The notes: generated by a model from the letters alone, not told the origin. A DNA stretch of 64,000 bases from Paraburkholderia aromaticivorans (GCF_012689525.1 NZ_CP051516.1:3038001-3102000), one strand, 5' to 3'; positions 37,396-45,928 are shown, counted from the stretch's first letter. Numbers and translations: made by a program.

Positions 37396-37402
37396 CCCCC
37401 GC

Positions 37403-38791
37403 ATGAATTCCCAAACCGACCTCGTCCCCGCGCCCGCGAGCGCTCCGGCCCCCGCCGGAGCAACGGAAAATCTCGCCCAGCACGCGCAATTCGTCGACTG
37501 GATGCGCTCAGTCGCCCCTTACATCCATGCGTTCCGCAACAAGACGTTCGTCGTCGGGTTCGGCGGCGAGGTGGTGCATCAGGGGCTCCTGAATGCGCTC
37601 GTGTCCGATATCGCGCTGTTGCAGGCCATGGGCATCCAGATCGTGCTGGTGCACGGCTCGCGCCCGCAGGTCGAAGAACAGATGAGCCTGCACGGCGTGG
37701 AGTCCGAGTTTTCGCACGGCATGCGGATTACGGACGCGCGCGCGCTCGAATCCGCGAAAGAAGCGGCCGGCGAAGTGCGCCTCGATATCGAAGCCGCGAT
37801 CAGCCAGGGCTTGCCGAATACGCCGATGGCGCACGCGCACATCAGCGTGGTGTCGGGCAACTTCGTGACGGCGCGGCCGGTCGGTATTCTCGACGGTGTC
37901 GATTTCGCCCACACCGGCGTGGTGCGCAAGATCGACGCTGATTCGATCCGCCATTCGCTCGCGAGCCGCAAGCTGGTGCTGCTCTCGCCGCTCGGCTTCT
38001 CGCCCACTGGCGAGGCCTTCAATCTCGCTATGGAAGACGTGGCGTCCGCCGCGGCGATCGCGCTGCGCGCCGACAAGATCGTGTTCCTGACCGAAACGCC
38101 GGGCCTGATGGAAGCCGGCGAAGAGGGCCCCGAACTGGTGCGTGAACTGTCGCTCGACGACGCCTACAAACTGCACGAAAGCGGTGAAGTCACCGGCGAC
38201 GCGGGCTTCTATCTGAAGCACTCGATTCGCGCCTGCCGCGGCGGCGTGGCGCGGGCGCACATCATCCCCTACGCGCTCGACGGCAGCCTGCTGCTCGAAC
38301 TGTTCCTGCACGACGGCGTGGGCACGATGATCTCGTACGAGAACCTCGAAAGCCTGCGCGAAGCCACCCCGGACGACGTCGGCGGCATTCTCGCGCTAAT
38401 CGAGCCGCTCGAATCAGACGGCACGCTGGTGCGGCGTGGCCGTCACCAGATTGAACGCGACATCGACCACTTCTCGGTGATTGAGCACGATGGCGTGCTG
38501 TTCGGCTGCGCGGCGCTGTATCCGTACACGCAGGAGCGCATCGGCGAAATGGCGTGCCTGACGGTCGCGCCCGAAGCGCAAGGCACCGGCGACGGCGAAC
38601 GCCTGCTCAAACGCATCGAGCAACGCGCGCGGGCGCGCGGGCTGACGCGCATTTTCGTGCTCACCACGCGTACCGAACACTGGTTCCTCAAGCGCGGCTT
38701 CGTCAAGGTCACGGTCGACGACCTGCCGGAAGACCGCCGCCGACTCTATAACTGGCAGCGCAAGTCGCTCGTGCTGATGAAACAGCTCTGA
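37403..38791 (+). CDS. argA: Amino-acid N-acetyltransferase (N-acetylglutamate synthase)
   Basis: ArgA makes N-acetylglutamate from glutamate and acetyl-CoA, the first step of arginine biosynthesis, and is normally feedback-inhibited by arginine. The 462-residue protein has an amino-acid-kinase-like domain (about 40-305, including VLVHGSRPQVEEQM and KIVFLTETPG), which binds arginine, and a C-terminal GNAT acetyltransferase domain (about 315-460, LTVAPEAQGTGDGERLLKRIE with the CoA loop). Residues 1-25 are a low-complexity Pro/Ala stretch. The frame is open upstream through hrpA antisense, but homology starts at this ATG. No ribosome site precedes it, which fits a leaderless message from the TATAAT at 37390. 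Confidence 0.95.
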   Translation: MNSQTDLVPAPASAPAPAGATENLAQHAQFVDWMRSVAPYIHAFRNKTFVVGFGGEVVHQGLLNALVSDIALLQAMGIQIVLVHGSRPQVEEQMSLHGVESEFSHGMRITDARALESAKEAAGEVRLDIEAAISQGLPNTPMAHAHISVVSGNFVTARPVGILDGVDFAHTGVVRKIDADSIRHSLASRKLVLLSPLGFSPTGEAFNLAMEDVASAAAIALRADKIVFLTETPGLMEAGEEGPELVRELSLDDAYKLHESGEVTGDAGFYLKHSIRACRGGVARAHIIPYALDGSLLLELFLHDGVGTMISYENLESLREATPDDVGGILALIEPLESDGTLVRRGRHQIERDIDHFSVIEHDGVLFGCAALYPYTQERIGEMACLTVAPEAQGTGDGERLLKRIEQRARARGLTRIFVLTTRTEHWFLKRGFVKVTVDDLPEDRRRLYNWQRKSLVLMKQL

Positions 38792-38846
38792 GCGACCCTA
38801 TATATAGCGACTGCCCACCCCCACACCGATTTAGGAGAAGCACAGC

Positions 38847-39122
38847 ATGACTCGTATGGTTCAATGCGCGAAGCTCGGCAAGGAAGCCGAAGGCCTCGAT
38901 TTCCCGCCGCTGCCGGGCGAACTCGGCAAGCGGATCTACGAAAGCATCTCGAAGGAAGCCTGGCAGGCCTGGTTGAAGCAGCAAACCATGCTGATCAACG
39001 AAAACCGCCTGAACATGGCTGATCCGCGCGCACGCCAATACCTGATGAAGCAGACCGAAAAGTTCTTCTTCGGCGAAGGCGCGGACACGGCGCAGGGTTA
39101 TGTGCCGCCGTCGGCTGAATAA
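38847..39122 (+). CDS. yggX: Fe(II)-trafficking / oxidative damage protection protein YggX
   Basis: YggX is a small cytoplasmic protein linked to iron availability, protecting and helping repair Fe-S enzymes under oxidative stress. The 91-residue product has the family's conserved start [20 protein letters not shown] (with the single conserved cysteine), the central [22 protein letters not shown] and FFFGEG near the end. AGGAGAAG before the ATG is a strong ribosome site. It lies 55 bases after argA and is followed at once by a strong terminator, so both may share one transcript. Confidence 0.96.
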   Translation: MTRMVQCAKLGKEAEGLDFPPLPGELGKRIYESISKEAWQAWLKQQTMLINENRLNMADPRARQYLMKQTEKFFFGEGADTAQGYVPPSAE

Positions 39123-39151
39123 ACTCGTTCGCCCGTTAAATTGCACGACCG

Positions 39152-39180
39152 AAATCCGCGCCTGGTGCGCGGATTTTTTT
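39152..39180 (+). terminator. Intrinsic terminator after yggX
   Basis: AAATCCGCGC pairs with GCGCGGATTT across a 5-base loop and is followed by TTTT. Confidence 0.92.
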
Positions 39181-39371
39181 CGCGCCGACGTGCGGCCGGG
39201 TTGACCGGCCTGAAACTGCCGAATTCGCGGCGCGAGCATCGCCGGGAAATTCTCCAAACGGTACATTTCCGTGCCGTTTTAAGCCCCTTTTCCAGACCGC
39301 CGGGATCCGCCCAATGCCCCGCCCCGCAAGGGATTGAGCGTGCCCGCCAAGGTCCCCGCCGGACACCGGGT

Positions 39372-39401
39372 TTGCACGATCCTCTGTTATCGTGCTATCA
39401 T
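39372..39401 (+). promoter_or_regulatory. Probable sigma-70 promoter of the ProP-like gene
   Basis: TTGCAC and TATCAT are separated by 18 bases. It is the best promoter in the 640-bp gap and would give a leader of about 410 bases before the transporter start. Confidence 0.5.
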
Positions 39402-39817
39402 GTGCATCGTTCCAACAGCATCTCACCTTCATTCACGTTCTCTTCAATCTGGCGCGCAGTGCGTGTGCCGTTCCGAATTGAACAGTTTTTATACAAGAAG
39501 GCTTGTCGGTCGTTTCTCCGTTTCGCGTCACACGTGAGCGGCGAATAAAGCACCGGCCTTTTTCGTTTCAAGCCTTCCAGCGGCGCATGGGCCAGCTTTC
39601 AGCCACCCCAGCGTCCTCATGCACCTGCCCCCCTTCCACGGCCACGCAGGTGCAACAGTCAGCACAATCTAGACGAGTGTTTTTTCGCGACATGTCTCGC
39701 GAGGCACGGGCGTTCTGTTTTCCATCGCGCCCAGCTCCATCGCCCTTCGACGGCGACGGAGACGCTTTTCGCCTTGCTCGCGAAACTGCACTTCCCAGCA
39801 ACCGTGGCGGAACGTTC
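39402..39817 (+). other. Long untranslated leader before the ProP-like gene
   Basis: No convincing gene is seen here. An open frame runs in phase with the transporter from about 39503, but it is rich in Arg, Ser and Cys with no family similarity. A short inverted repeat CGCGA-CATGTC-TCGCG lies near 39687-39702, after a T-run. The stretch may hold an unrecognised leader peptide or RNA element. Confidence 0.35.
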
Positions 39818-41329
39818 ATGCGCATCATGAGTTTCGTCGCAGTCATTGGAGTTTTCACCTTGACCGCTTCCAGCAACGGCTTCTGGCGACACCACAAAGA
39901 AGAACAACGCCTCTCTCTCGACGACATCACCGTCGTCGACAAATCTCTCCTCAAGCGGGCCGTCGGCGCCATGGCGCTCGGCAACGCGATGGAATGGTTC
40001 GATTTCGGCGTGTACAGCTACATCGCTGTCACGCTCGGCAAAGTGTTCTTCCCGTCGGCCAGTCCGGCAGCCCAATTGATCGCCACCTTCGGCACGTTTG
40101 CCGCGGCGTTCCTCGTGCGGCCGGTCGGCGGCATGGTGTTCGGGCCGCTCGGCGACCGCATCGGCCGGCAGCGTGTGCTCGCCATGACCATGATCATGAT
40201 GGCGCTCGGCACCTTCGCGATCGGCCTGATTCCGAGTTACACGACAATCGGCATTTTCGCGCCGGTGCTGCTGCTGGTTGCGCGTCTGGTGCAAGGCTTC
40301 TCGACCGGCGGCGAGTACGGCGGCGCGGCCACCTTCATCGCCGAATTCTCGACCGACAAGCGCCGCGGCTTCATGGGCAGCTTCCTCGAGTTCGGCACGC
40401 TGATCGGCTACGTGCTCGGCGCGGGCACGGTCGCCGTGCTGACCGCGACGCTCTCGAACGACGCGCTGCTCTCGTGGGGCTGGCGTGTGCCGTTCCTGAT
40501 CGCCGGCCCGCTGGGTCTGGTGGGTCTGTACATCCGGATGAAGCTCGAAGAAACGCCCGCGTTCAAGAAGCAGGCCGAGCAACGCGAAGCCGAAGACAAG
40601 GCGGTGCCGAAGCAGTCGTTCCGCGAGTTGCTCATGCAGCAATGGAAGCCGCTGCTGCTGTGCGTCGGCCTCGTGCTGATCTTCAACGTCACCGACTACA
40701 TGGCGCTCTCGTATCTGCCGAGCTATCTGTCGGCTACGCTGCACTTCAACGAAACGCACGGTCTGTTCCTCGTGCTGCTCGTGATGGTGCTGATGATGCC
40801 GATGACACTCGCCGCCGGCCGTCTGTCCGACACGATCGGCCGCAAGCCGGTGATGCTGTTCGGTTGCGTGGGTCTGTTCGCGCTGTCGATTCCCGCCCTG
40901 CTGCTGATCCGCATGGGCACGGTGCTGCCGGTGTTCGGCGGCCTGATGATTCTCGGCGTGCTGCTGTCGTGCTTTACCGGCGTGATGCCGTCGGCGCTGC
41001 CGGCGCTGTTCCCGACCAAAATCCGCTATGGCGCGCTGGCGATCGGCTTCAATATTTCGGTGTCGCTGTTCGGTGGTACGACACCGCTCGTGACGGCGTG
41101 GCTGGTCGACCGTACCGGCAATCTGATGATGCCCGCGTACTACCTGATGGGCGCGTCGCTGATCGGTATCGTCTCGGTGATGGCGCTGCGCGAAACCGCC
41201 CGCAAGCCGCTGCTCGGCTCGGGCCCGTGCGTGGCGACACGTGCGGAAGCGCATGCCGTGCTGCGCGGCGAGCGTGAAGCCGAGGAGATGGACGAACGCT
41301 ATGCGGCAACCGCGACGGCGCGTGCCTGA
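39818..41329 (+). CDS. proP: MFS transporter of the metabolite:H+ symporter family, ProP-like
   Basis: The 503-residue inner-membrane protein has twelve predicted helices and closely resembles the E. coli osmoprotectant/proton symporter ProP: LGNAMEWFDFGVYSYIAVTLGKVFFP, VRPVGGMVFGPLGDRIGRQR, QGFSTGGEYGGAATFIAE, MGSFLEFGTLIGYVLGAG, FTGVMPSALPALFPTKIRY and NLMMPAYYLM all correspond to ProP segments. It probably takes up proline, glycine betaine or a related zwitterion with protons. It lacks the long C-terminal coiled coil that tunes osmosensing in E. coli ProP, ending AEEMDERYAATATARA. ATG 39818 gives ProP-like length; the frame is open further upstream without similarity. Confidence 0.87.
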   Translation: MRIMSFVAVIGVFTLTASSNGFWRHHKEEQRLSLDDITVVDKSLLKRAVGAMALGNAMEWFDFGVYSYIAVTLGKVFFPSASPAAQLIATFGTFAAAFLVRPVGGMVFGPLGDRIGRQRVLAMTMIMMALGTFAIGLIPSYTTIGIFAPVLLLVARLVQGFSTGGEYGGAATFIAEFSTDKRRGFMGSFLEFGTLIGYVLGAGTVAVLTATLSNDALLSWGWRVPFLIAGPLGLVGLYIRMKLEETPAFKKQAEQREAEDKAVPKQSFRELLMQQWKPLLLCVGLVLIFNVTDYMALSYLPSYLSATLHFNETHGLFLVLLVMVLMMPMTLAAGRLSDTIGRKPVMLFGCVGLFALSIPALLLIRMGTVLPVFGGLMILGVLLSCFTGVMPSALPALFPTKIRYGALAIGFNISVSLFGGTTPLVTAWLVDRTGNLMMPAYYLMGASLIGIVSVMALRETARKPLLGSGPCVATRAEAHAVLRGEREAEEMDERYAATATARA

Positions 41330-41379
41330 GCGCGGGTTGTTTGATGGTTAGCGCGGCTTGTCCGCGAGTAGTCTGAGAG

Positions 41380-41412
41380 CGGGCCGGCAATTTTTTGCCG
41401 GCCCGTTTTTTT
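41380..41412. terminator. Intrinsic terminator between the ProP-like gene and convergent yfcE-like gene
   Basis: CGGGCCGGCAA pairs with TTGCCGGCCCG around TTTT and ends in seven Ts. The T-run overlaps the TAA stop codon of the minus-strand phosphoesterase gene. Confidence 0.9.
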
Positions 41413-41899
41413 ATGGCACCAGCGATTCGAAGCTCGCGCTTGCGTGCGCACCTTCGACGATCAGGATCCCAGCTGAAATCGGCAACTTGAAACGCCGTGG
41501 CCCCGCGCTGCCTGGATTGACGAATAGCATGCCGTCGCGCTCGCTGATCAATGGTTTGTGCGAATGGCCGGTCACCACCACGCCGATCCCCTGGCTGCGC
41601 AGATCGGCGCCCACGTCGGCGATATCGTGCACGACGAGAATCGTCACTTGCTGCACGGTCAGCGTGGTGTGCGTTGGCAGCGACGCGGCCCAGTCGCCGG
41701 TGTCGTTATTGCCGCGCACCGCCGTGACCGGCGCGATCTGCTTGAGTGCATCGAGCACGGCCTCGTTGCAGATATCGCCTGCGTGGATGATCGCGTCGCA
41801 ACCGGCCAGATATTGCAACGCCTCCGGGCGCACGAGGTTGTGCGTGTCGGAGATCAGGCCGATTCGTGTGCGTGTGGATTGTCGAGTGCGCGAAGTCAT
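41411..41899 (-). CDS. YfcE-like metallophosphoesterase
   Basis: The 162-residue cytoplasmic protein belongs to the MJ0936/YfcE group of binuclear metallophosphoesterases. All metal motifs are present: ISDTHN (D-x-H), AGDICN (GD), GNNDTGD (GNxx), VVHD (H) and GHSHKP (GHxH). E. coli YfcE acts on simple phosphodiesters; the natural substrate is unknown. ATG 41899 gives standard family length, and the open frame further upstream translates the 9-10-bp repeat region and is not credible. The last codon lies within the T-run of the shared terminator. Confidence 0.88.
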   Translation of the reverse strand: MTSRTRQSTRTRIGLISDTHNLVRPEALQYLAGCDAIIHAGDICNEAVLDALKQIAPVTAVRGNNDTGDWAASLPTHTTLTVQQVTILVVHDIADVGADLRSQGIGVVVTGHSHKPLISERDGMLFVNPGSAGPRRFKLPISAGILIVEGAHASASFESLVP

Positions 41900-41993
41900 G
41901 TTGGAAGTATCGGGCAAATGAGCGGACTGCGTGCGCGGTTGTTTCGCTGAGCGGGCACCCCACGCGCTTCGAGTCGCTAGCAACGCGATGCAT

Positions 41994-42070
41994 CGCTTTG
42001 AGGCGCTTGAGCCGCTTGAGTCGCTTCGGGCCGCTTGAGTCGCTTCCGGCCGCCCTGAGCCGCTTCGTGC
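41994..42070. repeat. Degenerate 9-10 bp tandem repeat
   Basis: About eight units of the form CGCTTGAGY or CGCTTCGGGC follow each other in the gap between the phosphoesterase start and the membrane protein end. No gene is assigned to 41900-42137. Confidence 0.55.
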
Positions 42071-42137
42071 CGCGGCCCATCGCTTCGACATGCGGCGAAC
42101 TGCAATGAGCCGCAATAAGCGCGGTGAACCCACACAG

Positions 42138-42947
42138 TCAATCCGCCGACTGCTGCTCCGCGAGTTCACGCGACACGGCCTGCACCGGCCGTTTCGCGCC
42201 GAGCATCCGTTTGGTGGCGCCCTGCACGATCACCGAAACCACCGAGGCACACGCGAAGCTGATCCACACGCCGTACTGCGGCAGCAGCGTCGCGCTCACG
42301 GCGAAAAACGCCGCGAACGAGCCGCGGCCGATCACCATGCCGCGCATCAACAAGGCGACGAAGTCCGCGCCGTGCGCGCGTTGCGCTGACACCGCGAGCA
42401 CGATGCCGAGCAAGGGAAAAACCGACAGCAGTCCGCTCCACGTCGCGCCCATCGACGCGGAAAGCGTGGTCACCGCGACCGTCAGCAACGCGCCGGCGAG
42501 CATGCGCACGGCGAGATCGCCGAGTCCGAGGCGCGCCGCCGGCACGTGACCGGTCACGCGCGGCAAGCCGCTCTGCGACACCGCCACGGCTACACAGGCC
42601 ACCGCAACCGCCCATGCAAGTCCGGCGGGAAGCTGCGTGAGCAAAATTGCCACGCCGACCCAGCCCGCCATGCCGGCAATCAACGCGAGCGGCCACGCGG
42701 CGCGCCGGCAAGTCCACGCATACGCAAAATTGAAGGCCTCCGACGCGGCAATCGCCGCGATCGAAGCCGCCGACGCCTGCGCCGCGAACGACGGCCCGCG
42801 CTCCAGCGCGAGCAGCAACACGATCGGCCCGGCGACCAACGGCAGCCCCGCCAGCCACCCCGCCACCGACGGCCCCCACACGCGTCCCGCCACGGTCAGC
42901 GCGGCGAGAAACGCCGGCACCAGCACGAGCTTGAGCGCGAGCAGCAC
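42138..42947 (-). CDS. Hypothetical multi-pass membrane protein
   Basis: I do not recognise a named family. The 269-residue product is almost entirely hydrophobic with about eight to nine transmembrane segments (for example VPAFLAALTVAGRVWG, WLAGLPLVAGPIVLLLAL, WAVAVACVAVAVSQSG, GSFAAFFAVSATLLPQYG). The likely start is GTG 42947, two bases after the TAA of the upstream TMEM175-type gene, with GGAA in front, so the two are translationally linked. Two-half internal similarity (repeats of about four helices) suggests a transporter-like fold, but no substrate can be named. Confidence 0.72.
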   Translation of the reverse strand: MLLALKLVLVPAFLAALTVAGRVWGPSVAGWLAGLPLVAGPIVLLLALERGPSFAAQASAASIAAIAASEAFNFAYAWTCRRAAWPLALIAGMAGWVGVAILLTQLPAGLAWAVAVACVAVAVSQSGLPRVTGHVPAARLGLGDLAVRMLAGALLTVAVTTLSASMGATWSGLLSVFPLLGIVLAVSAQRAHGADFVALLMRGMVIGRGSFAAFFAVSATLLPQYGVWISFACASVVSVIVQGATKRMLGAKRPVQAVSRELAEQQSAD

Positions 42948-42949
42948 GC

Positions 42950-43525
42950 TTACGATTCCAGCAGGTGTTCGATGCGCCGGTCCGGCACGAGCCACCATGC
43001 GGCGGCGAGCGCATAGAGCGCGGCCGAAGCCCACGGCACGACAAACGCCAGCGCGATGCCCGCCAGATAGACCACGACCGAAACCTTGCCCTTGAAGTCG
43101 CTGCCGACCGCTTTGGCGAGGGTCGAGTCGCCGCCGTGCTCGCGGATCAGCACGCCCGTCAGAATGAAATACGCAATCGACGACATAAACAGCACCGCGC
43201 CGTACATCGCGGTCGGCCAGGAAGCCAGATGGTTTTCGCCGACCCAATGCGTGACGGCCGGCAGCAGCGACAGCCAGAACAGCAGATGGAGGTTGGCCCA
43301 CAGCACCGCGCCGTTGACTTTCTGCACGGCATGGAACATGTGATGATGATTGTTCCAGTAAATGCCGACGTAGATGAAACTCAGCACGTACGCGCAGAAC
43401 ACGGGGAGCACCGGACGCAGCGCGGCGAGATCGAAGCCTTCCGGCACCTTCAACTCGAGCACCATGATCGTGATGATGATGGCGATCACGCCATCGCTGA
43501 AGGCTTCGACACGTCCCTTGCCCAT
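42950..43525 (-). CDS. TMEM175/DUF1211 family membrane protein
   Basis: The 191-residue protein has six hydrophobic segments and the family signature MGKGRVEAFSDGVIAIIITI, where FSDGVxAI lines the pore in TMEM175 potassium channels. Bacterial homologues form tetrameric K+-permeable channels with weak selectivity. The segment YVGIYWNNHHHMFHAVQKVNG is also typical. ATG 43525 is chosen because it directly begins the conserved block and has AGGAAT upstream; 22 further in-frame codons lack similarity. It leads a two-gene unit with the membrane protein that follows. Confidence 0.88.
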   Translation of the reverse strand: MGKGRVEAFSDGVIAIIITIMVLELKVPEGFDLAALRPVLPVFCAYVLSFIYVGIYWNNHHHMFHAVQKVNGAVLWANLHLLFWLSLLPAVTHWVGENHLASWPTAMYGAVLFMSSIAYFILTGVLIREHGGDSTLAKAVGSDFKGKVSVVVYLAGIALAFVVPWASAALYALAAAWWLVPDRRIEHLLES

Positions 43526-43661
43526 CGGTTGAATTCCTGATGATGAATGCGGTTGCGCGCACCGTTCGCCCGCGTTCCGCAGACGACCCACGCCGTTGCC
43601 GATTATCCGCGATGGCCCAACGCTTTGTCGATGCGCCTGACCGCTCGGCAGCTTGCCGCGA

Positions 43662-44012
43662 TCAAGCTGAAGCGTCGTTCGGGTAATAGACGGCGAGCCA
43701 CACGCTGGGCCCCTGATCGCTCGTCCATGCCACCCGATGCCGGCAATGCGCGTCGATCAGCACGTGATCACCGGCCTTCATCGGATGCGGCTCGGCCTCG
43801 CCTTCGAATTCGAGCGCCGCCGCGCCGCTCAACAGCACGACCCACTCGGCGCGCGGACTGTCGTACCAGAAGCCCGGCGGGCTGGCGTGGCCCATCGAGA
43901 CGATCCGCTCGATGCTCACGCCGCCCTGCTCAACCAACGCGTCGATCTGCTCGTCCGCGCCCGCCGGTGCGCCGTGGTCGAACAGATTGCCGCTTCTGAT
44001 TGCGCGCTTCAT
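43662..44012 (-). CDS. Small cupin-domain protein
   Basis: The 116-residue protein is a single cupin barrel: GHASPPGFWYDSPRAEWVVLLSGAAALEFEGE corresponds to the first cupin motif (with W/E in place of the usual two His), and KAGDHVLIDAHCRHRVAW to the second with its conserved His. Metal binding is therefore uncertain. Proteins of this type (phosphoribosylaminoimidazole carboxylase-like cupins) are widespread with unknown role. It is 27 bases downstream of the disulfide oxidoreductase gene on the same strand and is likely co-transcribed. Confidence 0.82.
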   Translation of the reverse strand: MKRAIRSGNLFDHGAPAGADEQIDALVEQGGVSIERIVSMGHASPPGFWYDSPRAEWVVLLSGAAALEFEGEAEPHPMKAGDHVLIDAHCRHRVAWTSDQGPSVWLAVYYPNDASA

Positions 44013-44039
44013 CGTCGATGCTCCGCTCGAGTGCGCCGC

Positions 44040-45440
44040 TCACTTCATGGGCTTGAGTCCGTCGAGCAAGGTCGGCACCAGTTCGCTGATGGTCGGGTGA
44101 ATATGCATCGCGTACTGCAAGGTCGGATACGGCGCGCCAGCCGTCATGATGTCGATGAACGTGTGAAGCGCCTCGTCGCCTTCGATGCCGTGAATCGCCG
44201 CGCCGAGAATCTGCTTGCTCTCCTTGTCGACCATCACCTTCATGAAGCCGTCGGTCTCGCCGCGTTCGCGCGCGCGGCCCACGCGCGTCATCGGCATGGT
44301 GGCGATCAACGCGTCGCGGCCCGATTTGCGCACCTCGGCCTCCGAGGCCCCGACACGCGCGAGCGGCGGATCGACGAACACGGCATATGCCATGATCCGC
44401 GTATCGACGCTGCGCGCGCCGCCGTCGAGCAGATTGGCCGAGACGATCTGATAATCGTCGTAAGAGGTGTGGGTGAACGCGCCGCGTCCGTTGACGTCGC
44501 CGATCGCCCAGACGCCCGGCACGTTGGTGCGCAACTGGCCGTCGACGGGAATCGTGCCGTGTTTGTCCACCGTGATGCCGGCGGCCGCGAGGCCGAGGTC
44601 ATCGGTATTCGGCTCGCGGCCGGTCGCGAACAGCAGGTGCGACGCTTCGAGCGCGGGAACGTTCTGCTCGAAGCCGATGCACACTTCGTTCTCGCGATGC
44701 GGATGAGGTTCTACCCGCGAAGGCTGCACACTGAAGCGAAATTCCACGCCCTCGCGCGCGAGCACCTTCTGCACGGAATCGGCGAAATCGGCGTCCTCTC
44801 GCGTGAGCAAGCGCTCGCCGCGCACCAGCACGGTCACCTCGCTGCCGAAGCGGCGAAAGATCTGCGCGAATTCGAGCGCGATATAACTCGCGCCGACGAT
44901 CACCAGATGACTCGGCAATTCCGTCAGGTCGAGCAGGTTGGAGTTGGTGTAGTAGCGAATTCGCTCGAGCCCGTCGAGCGGCGGCACGACGGCGCGCGTG
45001 CCTGTATTGATGAAGATTTCGTCGGCGCTGATCTCGTCGAGCAGATTGCCGTCCGGTCCGCTGATAGCAAGCGCATGCGGTCCGGTGAAGCGCGCGTGGC
45101 CGTTGAACACGCTCACGTTATTCGTGCCGCGCAGCCATTTCTCGACGCCGTCGCGCGACTGCCCGATGATCGTGTCCTTGCGTGTCTTGACCGCAGCCAG
45201 ATCGACACTGATCGCGCCGCCCACCTGCACGCCGAGTTCCGCGCAATGACGCGCGACATGCGCCGCGCGGGCGCTCGCCACATAGGATTTGGTCGGCGTG
45301 CAGCCGACGTTCACGCAGGTGCCGCCAAAGGCAGCCCGTTCAATGACCGCCGTTTTGCGGCCGCTTTGACCGAGACGCACGGCGAGCGGTGAGCCGCCTT
45401 GTCCCGTACCGATCACAACTGCGTCGAAGTGCTGTGGCAT
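44040..45440 (-). CDS. FAD-dependent pyridine nucleotide-disulfide oxidoreductase (mercuric-reductase-like)
   Basis: The 466-residue flavoprotein has the FAD-binding GTGQGGSPLA, the redox-active disulfide GGTCVNVGCTPTKSY (Cys42, Cys47), the NAD(P)H-binding VGASYIALEFAQIFRRFGSEV, the second FAD motif GVWAIGDVNGRGAFTH, and the dimer-interface base HIHPTISELVPT (His-Glu pair). It resembles mercuric reductase and lipoamide dehydrogenase, but it lacks the N-terminal HMA domain and the C-terminal Cys-Cys pair needed for Hg(II), so it is unlikely to detoxify mercury. Its disulfide substrate is unknown. A cupin gene follows 27 bases later. Confidence 0.9.
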   Translation of the reverse strand: MPQHFDAVVIGTGQGGSPLAVRLGQSGRKTAVIERAAFGGTCVNVGCTPTKSYVASARAAHVARHCAELGVQVGGAISVDLAAVKTRKDTIIGQSRDGVEKWLRGTNNVSVFNGHARFTGPHALAISGPDGNLLDEISADEIFINTGTRAVVPPLDGLERIRYYTNSNLLDLTELPSHLVIVGASYIALEFAQIFRRFGSEVTVLVRGERLLTREDADFADSVQKVLAREGVEFRFSVQPSRVEPHPHRENEVCIGFEQNVPALEASHLLFATGREPNTDDLGLAAAGITVDKHGTIPVDGQLRTNVPGVWAIGDVNGRGAFTHTSYDDYQIVSANLLDGGARSVDTRIMAYAVFVDPPLARVGASEAEVRKSGRDALIATMPMTRVGRARERGETDGFMKVMVDKESKQILGAAIHGIEGDEALHTFIDIMTAGAPYPTLQYAMHIHPTISELVPTLLDGLKPMK

Positions 45441-45563
45441 GGCAACTCTCCCGAGGCTGGGGTGCTGGTCGTAGCATCTTACGCTCAGCCTCTCGAATCA
45501 CCATGCTGCGCTGCCGATTGCGGCGCTTTGTTGCGGATGACTGCTGTTTTCCGTCCGTTGTGC

Positions 45564-45752
45564 TCAGGCGTGGCAATGCACGGCGCAGATCAATTCGCGC
45601 GAACGTTGCAGCGCGGCCTGCGCGCCGCGGGACGCCATTACCCAGCCGACCTGGCCGAGATTGAAATCCTGCGACACCATCACCTGCATGAGGGCGACCA
45701 TCGGTAACACCACCGACGGCCGGTAAAGCTGGTCTCTGATTAAAGCTGGCAT
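45564..45752 (-). CDS. Small hypothetical protein, 62 residues
   Basis: A frame starting MPALIRDQLYRPSVVLPMVA and ending RELICAVHCHA is preceded by GGGAG at correct distance. It contains a mildly hydrophobic segment and no recognised domain. Codon use is acceptable for this genome. The gene is small, so it could be spurious; the ribosome site is the best argument for it. It stands alone between the oxidoreductase and the GGDEF-EAL gene. Confidence 0.4.
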   Translation of the reverse strand: MPALIRDQLYRPSVVLPMVALMQVMVSQDFNLGQVGWVMASRGAQAALQRSRELICAVHCHA

Positions 45753-45928
45753 GACAACTCCCGTCGCACGACGCCGCTTCGGCATCGCGCTCAATTTACC
45801 TTTCGATGGGAGGATTTTAGAGAGACCGACCTCGCGGATAAATACCGCGAACGCGAAGTCACTTGTCCAGCAAACCGAACAATCCCGTCAGGATGTCCGC
45901 GCCGCACGCCCGTGAAAGCCCGCATTCT

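Noticed and set aside
36686..37402. Upstream extension of argA by about 240 codons
   Set aside because: The frame is open only because it is antisense to the hrpA N-terminus. Homology to ArgA begins at ATG 37403.
39503..39817. Longer N-terminus of the ProP-like transporter
   Set aside because: The 105 extra residues are Arg/Ser/Cys-rich with no transporter similarity; ATG 39818 yields normal ProP length.
43547..43999. Open frame antisense to the cupin gene
   Set aside because: Arg/Pro-rich shadow; the minus-strand cupin protein has recognisable cupin motifs.
44040..45440. Mercury resistance function for the disulfide oxidoreductase
   Set aside because: No HMA domain, no C-terminal Cys-Cys pair and no merR/merT/merP neighbours.
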